Assembly: GCA_902729315.2 (NCBI GenBank)
Contig: LR746267.1
Span: forward strand, 4,148,386-4,212,385
Reading direction: 5' to 3'
DNA: 64,000 nucleotides
Source: Spirodela intermedia
Taxonomy: Eukaryota; Streptophyta; Magnoliopsida; Alismatales; Araceae
In this document: one piece after another, positions 1-11,783 of the stretch
How positions within the stretch are numbered: position 1 is the stretch's first letter
How the letters are laid out: the number at the start of each line of letters is the position of its first letter
Position numbers and translations under genes: made by a program
Notes under the pieces: model-generated
The model's input: the letters and a program-made list of their open reading frames with translations, nothing else
Database searches by the model: none
Told to the model about the DNA's origin: nothing

Positions 1-290
1 AATATCTACGGTAGGCAAACAGTGGAAGCTCACATCGTTTACTACTCTGCACGCAGTTTTGGCTTGTTTTTCTAGCCTGTGTTCCGTCTTCCAACCATTG
101 GTATTTATCGCGAACATTAACTGGGGCTATCCGTTCTGCGACGACTACCAGATGATGTACCTCACAGGCTAGCTGATTGGGTCCACCGAATATACAGCTC
201 CTATCAATATTAAATGGAAGATCACGACCATACATGTCGGACAATCACGATGACATTTAATAACAAAACTTGAACGGCAAGAAACTGCAC
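1..290. other. Unassigned sequence at window edge
   Basis: No reading frame, repeat or RNA gene could be recognised here. It lies directly before the left copy of the direct duplication that starts near 290. Confidence 0.4.
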
Positions 291-955
291 TTGAGGGTTG
301 ACTTCCGGTGCAAATTAACAATCAACTGCCTCGGAACTTGGAGAAACTCTTGAATGTCAGCTTTGCAAATTAACAATCAACTGCCTAAACAGTTTTTCTG
401 AAGGCGTACAGTTCTTGAACGCGCTATCTCACGTATATGCTCAGCTTATCCACGCTCCTCAGAATCATTGGTGGTAGGTGGCGCCGAAATATTGACAATA
501 GGGTAGAGGATTTCATGGGGGATGCCTACTATTGTAATTACGTTCCCACCTACTACTGGTGCGAAGGGTCAACGAAATCCTGAAATCATATTCTCCCGAA
601 GGATTCCAAAGATGGCTCCTTTGACCGGAAGATATCGAAGAGCACCGATCTTTAAAGATGAGCGAAAACAACCCCACAACTGCCTCGTCGACAGCGACCG
701 TTGGGCGGTGTTACAGTTCCCACAAGGCGGAAGCCTTTCACTGACCTTACTCAAGGTTTGTCAGAGTAACCTGGAGTGTGCACGTTTTGTGTGTCTGGTT
801 GTCAACATTACTTGTCGTGTTTCCTTCATCCCAAAACAATTTTACCACACAGGAGGAGCTTAACCTAATAGATATATCAGATGTAATGCTGTAGCCATTT
901 TTAGCAAATGAAGAAGGTCAAAACGAGGAACTAGCCAATGACGAGAAGGTTTGAT
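290..955. repeat. Left copy of a diverged ~0.65-kb direct duplication
   Basis: This stretch is collinear with about 1,930-2,612. Shared landmarks in the same order are GAATGTCAGCTTTGC, GATGGCTCC followed by GTTGACCGG-like sequence, CGAAAACAACCCCACAA, and TTTTTAGCAAATGAA near the right end. The right copy carries an extra internal stretch around 2,330-2,370 that repeats part of its own sequence. No protein family was recognised in either strand. The two copies flank the receptor-kinase relic at 1,060-1,890, so they may be gene-flank sequence duplicated with it. Confidence 0.75.
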
Positions 956-1059
956 CGTTACATTATTCGATGTGGCATCATCTGATACCATGGGTTTTAC
1001 CTGGCAGAAGATTTAGGCGTCAATGTGGTTATACGAGAAGGTTTAGGTGGGAGACCTGA

Positions 1060-1890
1060 CAAATCCTAGCGGGTCCTCCTAGCAATTTCGATCTCCAACA
1101 CTAAAACTGCAAGTCTGAACACATCGGACTTCCCCGAGGAATTTGCGTCTGTGATGCTCTTCGGAGACAACTGTACGACTTGTCAACGAGAATATGATAT
1201 TGAGACTACTCGGCAGGAGATTAACGGGAATGGATAGGGCGCCTTAGAGGCGTACATATTTCCGACTATTCTGACCGTGTTCTCATCCACCTGATCCTTC
1301 CATGCGATCCTGCCAGCGCCGAAGTGCGATATTTCGTAGTTCATGGGCCCCTGTCAAGAAGAGTCGCTCCCGCGGGGGATGATTCTGAACCGCGGATCTA
1401 GGTGGAGATAGAGAAGCCCGGAATTGATCCCTAAGGTACGTCCAAGTAAGGTCGCCAGTCAGCGGTGGGTACAAATGACGGTACGCATTACTACCGATAT
1501 CATCTGGGAGAGAACCTACTACGGGTCATCTCACTACCTCTACGCCCTCTGTGCGTCTAATGAGACACCTTCGGACGTGAAAAAAATTATAAGATTTATG
1601 CTTTATAGTCGTCAGCAGAAGCAGCAGCTGGCCCTTAAGAAGAGATGCAGATAAGAATGAATTATGATCCAGAAAACAGACACATCAAAGGTTTTGTTGA
1701 GTCGTGTACTCATAAATCAGCATCTTTTCTTCTCCTTCAATGCAACAACCCAGAAGTCGAACAAGTTTTTGGCGTTTAAGCTTGGCAATCAGCGTAACCT
1801 TTTCGTCAATCCCTTGTCCGGAATGTGGACATAGCCTCTTCAAGGGCAGTTTCTAACCGGAACCCAATTTTCCTGGATAACCAAATTGAA
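1060..1890 (-). pseudogene. S-domain receptor kinase relic, kinase domain only
   Basis: On the minus strand 1,890-1,690 reads as a kinase N-lobe (LIAKLKRQKLVRLLGCCIEG, then EEKMLIYEY). After a degenerate gap, 1,400-1,275 reads GLLYLH..PRFRII and then ISHFGAGRI and DENTVRIVG. Finally 1,190-1,090 reads SGKSDVFRLAVLVLEI. These match, in order, the N-lobe, catalytic/activation loops and the SDVFSFG region of plant S-domain receptor kinases. The HRD catalytic motif is destroyed, DFG has become HFG, and frames change between blocks with internal stops. This is a dead copy. It may once have been continuous with the lectin relic at 3,780-4,450. Confidence 0.8.
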
Positions 1891-1929
1891 AATTTATTAT
1901 CTACTCCATAAGACATTGCGGCTCAAGGT

Positions 1930-2612
1930 CAACTGCCACTCCAGACGGTTCTTCTCTCTGAGGCTTGGAGAAGTTCTGGAATGTCAGCTTTGCGAACTAA
2001 AAAGCAACTGCTTAAACAGTATTTTTCTGAGACGAACTATGATTCAATTTATGAATTACTGTGCTGAGGGCCGTCATCCATACGCCAAATATTGACCAGA
2101 GTGTAGAGGACTTCGTGTGTGACAACTAGCACAGTGATTCTGAGCTCACTTGTTACAGGTACGAAGAGTCAACGAAACCCATTAATCATTTTCTCGAGAA
2201 GAATTTCGAAGATGGCTCCGTTGACCGGTAGAGATCGAAGAGCACCGGACTTTTAGAGAACGAAAACAACCCCACAATCGCCTCATTCAAAACGACCGCC
2301 AAGCGGTGTTTCAGCTCCCACAAAGGTTGAACCTTGAACAAGGTCGGTGTTTACGCCAAATATTCACCGACCTTATTCAAGGTTCGGCAAAGTAATCTGT
2401 AGTGTGCATGTTTTGTGGATCTCGTTATCAACATTACTTGTCGTATTTCTTTTTTAACAAAAATGTTTTGGTACAAATGAGGTATTCTCATAGATAACCT
2501 TGAACTGAAACCCAGTTTAAGCCGTTCCCGTGTGGCCGAAATATATCAGATGTAACGGTTTACCCATTTTTAGCAAATGAATAAGATGAAACGAGGAATT
2601 AGCCAATGAGCA
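1930..2612. repeat. Right copy of the ~0.65-kb direct duplication
   Basis: Collinear with 290-955 (same orientation). It includes a ~40-bp internal repeat (CGCCAAATATT.. occurs near 2,080 and again near 2,353) that is absent from the left copy. Coding potential was not recognised. Confidence 0.75.
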
Positions 2613-3779
2613 GGCTGTTTTCTTCTATAAACTCTGGGGTGTCGAATCTACAAGGAAGTTCATAGGAAAATGTTCTATACGGCACTTCTTGAGCATTCAA
2701 ATTACCCAGATATGTTAAATTTGGCCATAATGATTGCCCATGACATAAGAAACATGCTATTTTTCTTAAAACACCATCGGAAATCTTATAGGTCAACAAA
2801 TATAGTATCAGTTTTTGTGGTTGAAGGTAGGTTTTTTCTGGAATGAAAATATAGTACCCTTCGTTTGCCATTAAATTTTCTCAGCATAAAGAATACGCCT
2901 TTTTTGTTGAATAGTTGATAATGGCGTTTCAACGACACAAGATGGTAACCAATCTGCTCGTGGAGTTTGGGTCTCGGGACTCAATAGTATATCCAGAAAG
3001 TCAGTGCTTTAAAGTTTAAAAACAGACAAGGAAAATGCCTATGAAAAGTTTCATTTCACTACTTAACATAGGGTAGAATCGTAATTTCAATAATACTATT
3101 AATGAAAAAAAAATAAAAATGTATCACAGGCTGTGTTGCAGGGATCTCATGCTGAAAGGAAAAATCGTGTCTCCATTCTGTACCTTTAGAAATATATTAA
3201 GTCAACTACAAATATTAAAAGCCGTGTTAAGTTAACAAATGCACCCAAGTCAAGAAACAATTTTACTCATCCAACATGCTCCTCGAATCAAAAGGTCTAA
3301 TAAATCATACCAAGATATGAAATTGCAAGTCGCAGATATGAGTCCTGCCATTGTTGTAGTTGTGGAGATTGATCCCTTATTGGACTATGATGGGCTTTAA
3401 GGAGCTCTTCAGGGAGTATATAGATTCAACTCATGGATATACTTGTCCTTTGTTTATATAGAACTTTCCTCTAATTCTAAGCTTAGGAGGAGGGGTGCCG
3501 TCAACTCACGTAATTAAGGCGTGGAAAGACGTTTTGGCTCTGGAGGAATGCAAGAGACGATCACTTGAAGGAAGCTTGATCTGTGTGTAATAGTGGACAT
3601 CAGAGGTTTCTCTGAACCACTCAGATAGAGTGCGTTCCATGTTCTCATCATTCTCTTCCTCTCTTTCTCTCGTGTTTCATTTTTCATCTGACTTTCACTA
3701 CGTAACAAGGGGGAGAGAGGATGCTCCGAACCCCAATATGCCCATTTGTCAATAACGTTATCACCTAAACCAGATCCCT
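2613..3779. other. Unassigned gap between two receptor-kinase relics
   Basis: Two minus-strand open stretches occur (about 2,599-2,871, 90 codons, and 3,514-3,708, 64 codons). Neither resembles a family I can name, and neither has convincing splice or start context. If the flanking relics were one gene, exons 2-3 would have been here, but no membrane segment or glycine-loop sequence is visible. Confidence 0.4.
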
Positions 3780-4450
3780 GATACAGCGTACACTACGCTG
3801 GAACACTTCTTTAAGCACATCCCTGTACTACCTTTGACTTATGCCCATGTGGATGGTGGAGTTCACTGTGTCCAGCAACTCCATCCTCTTCTCCTGCATG
3901 AACACGTCGCCACCTCTACATATTAGCTTCCTCCTCCTCACACAGCCTCCAGTGCAACTTTGAATGTTCCACTCATCTTGGTACTTGACCGGAAATCCCC
4001 TTAGATGCTTGCATGCAACAGATGCATGCGAAAACTTCCTAGCTTTCATTCCTGCAAAGATGGTGCCAGTTGGATAGTCATAGCTTTGCCAGAGGAAGAT
4101 TTCGTTTGTAGGACTCATCCCTTCTCTCAGCACAAGATTGGTGGAGTTCAAATGATGTGAGGTGATGCTCATTAAATTGTTAAGACTTGTAGACCAGCGG
4201 ATCAGCCTGGACTTTCCATTAAGGACGAGATCACCGCCGTTGTCGATGATTAAGCCTACGAGCGACATTAAGGGGCTTGTCTTTGTTTCCAACCCATATG
4301 ACTATTTTTCAGAGACCATGTAGCATATGTCCAGGCACCCCTCCCTGGAACCTAAACGAGTGAAGAACCTCAGCACGAAATTCCCCCAGGAGAGACGAGT
4401 CTAGCCATCATTTATAGCCTCCAAATAGTTGATGGTATCTGGGAAAATAT
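3780..4450 (-). pseudogene. S-domain receptor kinase relic, bulb-lectin part
   Basis: Minus-strand translation starts near 4,450 with a degraded bulb-lectin beginning (GNFVLRFFTRLGS, then WYMVSEK-like sequence). It continues as an open frame (4,292-3,828) with IIDNGGDLVLNGKS, STNLVLREG and LWQSYDYPTGTIF, typical of the mannose-binding lectin fold of S-domain kinases. The frame then jumps directly to [16 protein letters not shown], which belongs to the end of the EGF/S-locus region just before PAN. The S-locus glycoprotein segment is therefore deleted. At least one stop and one frame change occur before the open part. Confidence 0.85.
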
Positions 4451-5207
4451 GACAACCAAAGTTGCCAGGGAATGTAGATGCAGAATATCCTCAAGTTAGT
4501 GATACTAGCTCAGAGTTTTAGAAGACACTTTGACTTCATTTATTCTGTGATCGTTCAAATTGTCAGCTAGAGACTGTTGTCATGCTCATTACCCAGATCT
4601 CTCCCGAGGCTTCAGGATTCATAATATTAGAAACTAACTCGTATTATTGCTTTTTATAATGATATTTTATGAAGTGTTTCAAGATGGAAAATTTCATTCG
4701 ACACATTACAATCCTGTACTTGGAGTAAATTACCAACATAGATGATAAAATATCTAAACATATTACCAAATGCTTAAGCTTTTAAGGCTTTCAGGTTTTC
4801 CGGTTCCCATCTATCTTATGATCACGCCTTCTATATTGTGGTAGCAATTATGAATTTTTGTCAACTATGGAGGTGATCTTCTTATAAAAAAAATAACTCT
4901 AGCTAAAATAACGCTACATTCTAGGCTATAAGCCGCCATTTTGAATCGGCGGCCGCTTATTTACCCCTCTATTTTCTTTAGTTTCTTTTCGCTGTTTTCT
5001 GCAAGTCTCTGTTCTCGGTAGGAGACTTAGTCTTCCTAGAGTCATGTGAGTTAACTGTACTGTTCAGAATTCGGAGCAATACAAGCTAATCACTTGTCCA
5101 TCTTCCCATCCCAAAATAGGGTTGGCATCGTTACCCTCAACCGCGATCTCACCATTCCGACAGAGCAAGTAAACTACAACAAAATTTGGAGAGAACCCAC
5201 TGAAAAG
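4451..5207. other. Intergenic sequence, 3' of the intact kinase gene
   Basis: No gene seen. A short inverted repeat (GCCGCC...GGCGGC, 4,932-4,953) is the only structured element. This interval should contain the 3' UTR and polyadenylation site of the minus-strand gene ending at 5,208. Confidence 0.4.
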
Positions 5208-8200
5208 TCAGTATCTGTCGTCTCCAAGAGCTTCGAAAACTTTGTCGCCTGGTTGTCGTCCATTCCAGTGTTCTTGTCCCATGACAGATATTACCGTGGA
5301 AGATGGCAGAACTGCCGCCTTCTTCATGCCAAAAGTGGGCTGCTTGGGTGAGGACAGGGCTGTACTCTCCTTCCTCAGCATGAACACGACTGAAGACATG
5401 TCCGGTCGATCTGCCGCGTCCTCTTGAACGCACAGCAGCCCCACTCGGATGCATTTTTCTACTTCGAAAGTCAAAACTACATTATCCACTGCGGGATCCA
5501 CCAGCTCCAAGCTCCGGCCTTCTTTCCACATTTGCCAAACCTGCAGCAGGCATTCCAAATCAATAACTTCCATCTGTAATTGAATCCCAGATCGGGTTTC
5601 AACGACATGGGTTTACCCCATCTGAAAACCCAAACATTTATAATCTGTTCGATTAGGCTCGTCTCTTGATAAAAACTTTTATGATGCTGGTTCAGATAAT
5701 CTCCGAGAAATATTGAGCAAAAGTTAGTAAATTTAAATCCAAGTTTTGAAGGAGCATGCCCATCTCCTACGGGCTATTCTTCTCACAAAGTTCACATGCC
5801 GGTCCAAATTTAGATATTGTCAAATAAACAATGTAAAAAGGGTGTACACATGCTATGAACCATCTTGATTTCAATACTATGCGAATGTTATTCAGCCATT
5901 GAAGGAAGAAATAATTGACGATAAATAGAGTCAGACCATCCTTATGATCATATGTACTTTAATCGTAATCATTGAAGAACCATTCTTAATGTATCAATTG
6001 AGGACGGAAGCAAAAGTTTAATATCCTTCATTTGCTTTAATGATTACCTACATCAGATCAGTCTTTGTGTGAATGAATTTTTTTCTGCGAGTGGGTCGCA
6101 CTTACATAACCTACGAGACTGAAGGAGTCTTTGTAGGGGTAGAAGCCTGTGGTCCTCTTCCCGGTGACAATTTCCAGCACCATCACGCCGAAGCTGAATA
6201 CGTCAGACTTTTCAGAGAAGACCCCATCCATTGCATATTCTGGTGACATGTACCCGCTGTCGTTCCAAATCCAAACAAAACGCCACGTTAATATGAAAAG
6301 GTGTGTATTTTCCTCCGAATCCAATAATGGAGGAGAGGCTTACTATGTGCCGAGTACTCTGCCAGTGTTGGCTTCTGTTTGCGTCCCGTCAAATATCCTT
6401 GCTAACCCAAAATCTGAAATCTTGGGGTTCATCTGAGCGTCTAGTAGCACATTGCTGGTCTTCAAGTCCCTGTGGATGACGCGCAGTCTTGAATGCTGGT
6501 GGAGATACAGGAGACCATTCGCTATCCCTTCTACGATTCTCAGCCGTTTTCCCCAGTCTAACTCCGCTGACCGCCTTTCATCTGCTCCACAGTTTTAAGC
6601 TAAGAAAAAACAAAGTGCTAGAAAGATCACGAACAGATATTCCAAATAAGGTAAGCATGAGCTGCACCGAATATGAGTTTGTCCAGGCTTCCATTGGGCA
6701 TATATTCGTAGACCAGCAGCTTCTCGTCGTCATGGTCGCACCAGCCCAAGAGACGAACAAGGTTTGTGTGCTGCAGCTTGGCTATGAGCTTGACCTCGTT
6801 TTTGAATTCCTCGAGTCCTTGACCAGAGAACTTGGAAAGCCTTTTTATTGCAACTTCACGGCCTGACAATAGTTTGCCCTGAGAAATGAATCCCATAATC
6901 GACCATCAGTCGTAATCTAATCTTACTTTACCTTCGCAATTACCCGCATGTCTTTTCGAATGGACGCATTTTCTACGTCTCCAGCGCGAAGAAAAGTCCA
7001 TATGAGAGAGAGAGAGAGAGAGGGCGGGGGGGGAGAGAGCCGGAAGACAGACAAAACACTGGGGTCCCAGACTAAGACCCGTCCCATCCTTGGGCCATTC
7101 GTTTTGTAGGCTTTATTTTCAGAACGTGGCCCAGAAAAAATGAATCCAGCTTGGGTCAAGCTTTGGTCCCAAACAAATTAGTAATCGAAAAACATAAATT
7201 ATGGATAGGAATAGCATACCTTGTAGACAGAACCAAAGCCTCCATGCCCTAACTGATTTTTTGTCGAGAAATTATTTGTCGTGGACATAATACTACTAAA
7301 TTCCAACTTGATTGGCTCAGACATATCGTCTTCACTTCCAAGCGTAGCTAAGGACCTACTTCCGTCAAACAGTACTCCCTTGCCGCCTTTCACCCTCCTT
7401 CCTTAAGATACAGCAAGCACAGAAATACCAATGGTTAATAAATCGAGAAAGAAAGAAGTGGATCAGGTGGTTATGGTGTACGTCTATTTACCTTTCCTGC
7501 TCTTTCGTTTCCTGAATAGGAGGAAGAAAGAAGCTCCCATGAGAAGTGTCGCAACAACAGCAACAGTAGGTGCTACGATCTTCAGGAGCGTAGTACTCTT
7601 CCCATTGGGGTCTGGAAACAAGGGTATATTGATTCATTTTGCCCATCAGATTGTATGAAATTCAATATACAGTGATCAAACTCGTCACATTTGGTTGCAT
7701 GAAATATCATTGAAAATGAAAATAAAAACGATGTACAGAGGAACTAGAGGAGAGAAGTGCAACAAAAAGAGAATAACATTTTGTTAATAAAAACAGTTTC
7801 AACAATAATGATTCCGAAGAACAGCAAGGAAATTCACCCATTGGATGAATCTTCAATTTCATACGATTATGACAAGGAAATATAGTAAAAATAGAAATAA
7901 ATGGAGCGGAAAGGGCTGAAGAAAGTACCCAATTGCGCTGAGGCAATACGCACGTACAGATCCTCTCCCGAATTTGGAGCCTTAACCAGATCAATCAGTT
8001 CCCCAGACCATACCAGACACCTTGAGCCGATTCGATCTCCGCCGGTGAAATTGGCGATGGCGTACGCCGTGCACTGACCATCATCCAAGCACCCGGTCAT
8101 GCACTGCTCCGCAGTCCTATTCCACCAGATGGAGAAATCGTCCGGCAATTTCATGGTCTCATACCTCAAGAACTCGTCTTTCTTGTTTAATCTCAGCGGC

Positions 8201-9201
8201 ACCTTCCTCAAACAACCTCTGGAGAAGTTCCTCACTTCCCACTCTTTCATGTTCGTGGGTTCGAATCCCTCCAGGCATCTGCAGGAGTGTGCAGAGCCCT
8301 CGAGCTTGCAGAATGAGAAGGCACCGCATGGTTTGTAGATATCGCAGGCATTACTTGGGAAGGACGATATGAGAGACCAGCTGTTTCCTCTAGGGTTCAA
8401 GAAGGAGAAATTGAGCCTGCCGCTTGTATCCAGAGTGTACCTCGAGAGGACCAAGGCCCCCGTCGCCAAGGACGACAAACTCAACACCTTCTCAGTGAAT
8501 GAGAAGGAAAGGATGAGGGTGTCACTGGTGTTGAGATTGCCTACAACGAAAGCCTGCCTTGCACGCCATGGCTGGCTTCTCCAGAGAATTTTCGATCCCT
8601 CTTTGACTACTAACTGCAGAAGAGACTTCCGATCGAGGCCGAAGGAAAAATTTCCAGGTGAAGGGTCTTGTGGATCCTTCCACGCCGTCAGATCTATGCG
8701 TTTGCCAGTATTGATATTCAGCGAGAGATCCATCGTGGGGAGATAGGTGTCGGATGGTTGGTTGAAGCTCTCCCAGAGGACGTTCTCCTCGCTATCTCTG
8801 AGAACGAAGTTGCCCGAGTCCAGGAGGACGGCGGAGGTATTGACAGGAATTCCAGTGAGGTTGGAACTCCAAAGCAGAACCCCTTTCCCGTCTATCAAAG
8901 CGATGTTTCCGTCCGCCATGACTGTGAGCACACCCGATGCGTCTACCAGTGGAGCTTCCCTGTTGGCGACCCATACGACCGTCTTCTCCGGGATGCTGTT
9001 GTACCAAATCCCTATGTACCTGTTCTCAGTGGAGTTCCCGGGGGAGAAGAAGCCTAGAGCGAAGATCCCTCCCGAGGAAGTTATGGTTTGGTTAACGAAG
9101 ATTCGATTGTCAGGATGTAGTCTGTTGTCTGCAACGCAGAATACCCAGTAAAGAGATGATATTAAGAGCCAAATTAAATATGGGAGAAAGTGCTGCCCCA
9201 T
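5208..9201 (-). CDS. G-type lectin S-receptor-like serine/threonine kinase (intact)
   Basis: Predicted plasma-membrane receptor kinase. Seven exons fit GT-AG boundaries and one frame: 9201-7929, 7611-7492, 7401-7220, 6878-6668, 6581-6344, 6256-6106 and 5540-5208, giving 835 residues. I chose the ATG at 9,201 because the open frame further upstream begins with GTG and the next residues form a signal peptide ([19 protein letters not shown]). Then come a bulb lectin domain ([23 protein letters not shown]), S-locus glycoprotein region, EGF-like [12 protein letters not shown] (about 335-420), and a membrane helix at about 430-456. The kinase has the glycine loop [14 protein letters not shown] lysine ~537, HRD Asp ~634 and DFG Asp ~652, so it looks catalytically competent. 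Family members act in immunity, self-recognition or stress signalling; the ligand here is unknown. Confidence 0.92.
7003..7021. repeat. (GA)n microsatellite
   Basis: Short GA run inside intron 3 of the kinase gene at 5,208-9,201, followed by a G-rich tract. Confidence 0.9.
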
Positions 9202-10184
9202 AGCCCTTCTCACTGCTTCTTCCGCTTCATTCTATTCCTCCGAAGACCAACATTCATGAACGTCGGGGGGAGAATACAGGCGTTGGCCTGCCATAGGTGG
9301 GCGATGGCGTCGATGATTCGTGTTCACATTATATGATTCAAACTTTTAGATGCTTTTATGGTGCGACAGGCTCCTTCCCTGTCATCCTATCTCTATGATC
9401 CTTAACCTTCTGAAACTTGGTCCGCGTTGGGCAACACATGATTTTCCACGGTCTTCGTTCTCACGATCTTTGACCATAACTCGAATCTGTGACTGTGGTT
9501 CGTTCCCTCCTTCCGGCAACTTTGATGAGAGAAGGGGTTGTTGGGGCTTCAATCTTCTTAATCTTCTTCATTCTTCTGACGTTGGCAGCCAAAATTGACC
9601 AGAGCAGCCGTGCTTAAGCTGAAAGTTTTAGGGTCCCCGGTCTTCTTCCTCGGCATGCCCATATGTTATGGGAATAAACCAGTAGGAGTATACGACTTCG
9701 CAACTTAGAGGGTGAGATTGTAATTACACCAGTGATCACCACGGAGAAAGTTCTCCTATAATACGACGCGACCGGCCGGTGTAATTACTCACATTGTTCG
9801 CATGTCATTATCATGGAGATCGTTATGCGTCATAGTCGTGACTGGTGCAGTTTTCCCCGGACTCACGAAGTAACCGGGATTAATTTCTGCGCCCACCTCC
9901 CGTGACTATGTCGTCATCTTCCCAAATTCATAAGGTTACAGTGAGAAAAGGCCTGCGGCTGCGCGACTTCGGCAGCCATTCTCGGCCTAAGAGGTGATGG
10001 TGCCAGTTATTCTTTAAGGTTATGAACGAGGTGGAAACAAAAATTAAGAATTAGTAAGAGTGAGGACCGAGACGAGGACGAAAGTAACTCTCCACCACTA
10101 AATTTTCTTCCTTTTCCAACAAGCTAGAGAGTTGGGGACACTGAGGACGGTGGTGAGCTCACCCCATCGCTAGATATGGATTTA
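9202..10184. promoter_or_regulatory. Upstream region of the intact kinase gene
   Basis: About 1 kb between the start codon at 9,201 and the next relic. It should hold the minus-strand promoter and 5' UTR. I could not pick a convincing TATA box or named element. No open frame of note. Confidence 0.3.
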
Positions 10185-10199
10185 TCAGATCTCTGGAAG

Positions 10200-10830
10200 A
10201 GAGCAACCCCCCGAGGTCGACTGGATCAGGCCACGAGCTCCTGAGATCAAGAAGGCATGTGTTCTTGCTCTCCGTCTCGCAGATGCTCTAGCGCCGCGGA
10301 GATTGCCATGGCCGACGCAGGGTGAGATGAGGCCCTCTTCAGAACCAACGCTGCTCGCTTCGGGCGACGGCAGAGCTGTATTCTCTTTCCCATCAACAAA
10401 CACCACGGAGGACGTCGATGGCCAACCCTCGGATCATCCTGAACGTGCAGCAACGCCCCTCGGAAAAATGTACTGTTCCGGCCTTCACTCCAACATTGCC
10501 AAACCTGAGGGAGCATTCCAAGGCGATTGAGCACGTTACTTAGTGAATAAATAAGGTAATACACGGCCATCTAAACACGAATTTGGAAAGAAAAATGGTG
10601 CTATACCCACGTAAAACACTCCAACACATCATTTTTGGATAGACGACGGTGGTTCCCTTCTTGGTGACGATTTCCAGCACCATCACACCGAAGCTCAATA
10701 CATCGGATATTTCCGAGGACCCCCATTCAATGCATACTCTTAGTGACATGTACCCGCTGTCGTTATGCCAGCTGAGAGTCTGTCCAGGGTTCCATTGGGC
10801 TTAAGTTGACGAAAATTGGGTGGAACGTTG
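10200..10830 (-). pseudogene. S-domain receptor kinase relic, C-terminal kinase part
   Basis: Minus-strand order is PNGTLDRL (exon-4 end, near 10,800-10,765), then directly YMSLRVCIEW...[20 protein letters not shown] (exon 6, about 10,750-10,650), then VWQCWSEGRN (exon 7, from about 10,510) and a frame-shifted tail ending in ENTALPSPEASSVGSEEG. Exon 5, which carries the HRD and DFG motifs, is missing between the first two blocks. The exon-7 part needs frame changes and the [11 protein letters not shown] motif is ruined. It is most similar in layout to the intact gene at 5,208-9,201. Confidence 0.8.
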
Positions 10831-10979
10831 ACTTGCATACACTTCCCCTTTACTCGACCGAAAATATTGAGTTAGACCTCTTTTTCCATTTTCAGCTCAG
10901 TCTGACCGTGGGCTCTGGCTGACCAGCGAAATGGCGGATAATTCACCAGAAAGGAAATTTGTACGTAGTTGTATTTTAC

Positions 10980-11400
10980 GGCAGAACAGCACTTCTATAC
11001 GCAATAACGACGTCTGGTTTCGTTTTTTTGTCTCCGCTTCTTCTTCTTCACGCGAGGAGATTAGCGGCGGCTGCTCTCGGAAGGATCCCGCCTGATCTGG
11101 AGGGGGTAACGACTGGTCTCGTCGGTTCCTTCTCGGTAGAAGCAAGAGGAAGCCCTTCCGCGGCGGCGGGGGACCCTCGACAGAGGCGGGAGCCGGGCTC
11201 GAAAGGACACGGAATCTTCGCCGTAGCCGTCGTCATCGGCACTGTTTTGCCGTCCCCTCCGCTTCGCCATCCTCCGCGTCTCCACGGATCTTTTGTCGTC
11301 GTGTCCATTTCGTCGCCGTTCACCGGCAAATGTAGGCTCGTCAGCTCCGGCCATATTCTCTGTATCACTCTCCTTATGTCTTGACCAGACTGGAGAGAGA
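10980..11400 (-). other. GC-rich open region, possible SIAMESE-related-like relic
   Basis: This island is markedly GC-richer than its surroundings and is preceded (minus strand) by a long GA tract such as those in plant 5' UTRs. One minus frame reads PELTSLHLPVNGDE, then DGKTVPMTTATAKIP, which loosely resembles the KTPTSxxxKIP motif of SIAMESE-related CDK inhibitors. A +1 shift then gives PPPPRKGFLLLPRRNRR, like the CPPxPRK motif of that family. No ATG sits at the expected start and the two halves are in different frames. The assignment is weak; it may be chance or a dead copy. Confidence 0.2.
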
Positions 11401-11402
11401 GG

Positions 11403-11452
<50 letters not shown>
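11389..11452. repeat. (GA)n microsatellite
   Basis: Near-perfect GA run of about 60 bp between the receptor-kinase relic and the mannosidase gene. Confidence 0.95.
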
Positions 11453-11454
<2 letters not shown>

Positions 11455-11608
11455 TAATCTGATTACGAGGGTAAGTCTCTTCAATTAACCTCTAAAGAGA
11501 GAGAAACGAGGGCAGAAAGAAGGCAGGTATCTGTTCATCCAGAGGAGACTGAGAAAGCTGCGGTCAAATGGATCGCTGCAACTCTTCGCAAGCCCATATT
11601 AATGGCAG

Positions 11609-11610
<2 letters not shown>

Positions 11611-11646
<36 letters not shown>
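11611..11646. repeat. (GA)n microsatellite
   Basis: Perfect GA run downstream of the mannosidase stop codon, probably in its 3' UTR or just beyond. Confidence 0.95.
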
Positions 11647-11648
<2 letters not shown>

Positions 11649-11783
11649 TGCAGGAAATAAACAAGAGGTGCAACACTCGGCAAGGAGACAGAAGAACTGG
11701 TTCATTCTGATCGACAGCAATGGCGAGAAGAGGAACCACAGGAAGCGCCCGCATTTTAGGCCCCTATTCGCCTCCCAAAGAAA

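Noticed and set aside
522-863. 113-codon plus-strand open frame in the left duplicated block
   Set aside because: The equivalent frame is not open in the right copy (1,930-2,612) and no family is recognised.
4932-4953. Hairpin read as a transcription terminator
   Set aside because: Eukaryotic gene context; arms of only six bases; no reason to see a bacterial-type terminator.
9202-9213. Upstream start of the 5.2-9.2 kb kinase at 9,213
   Set aside because: The codon there is GTG; the first in-frame ATG is at 9,201 and begins a proper signal peptide.
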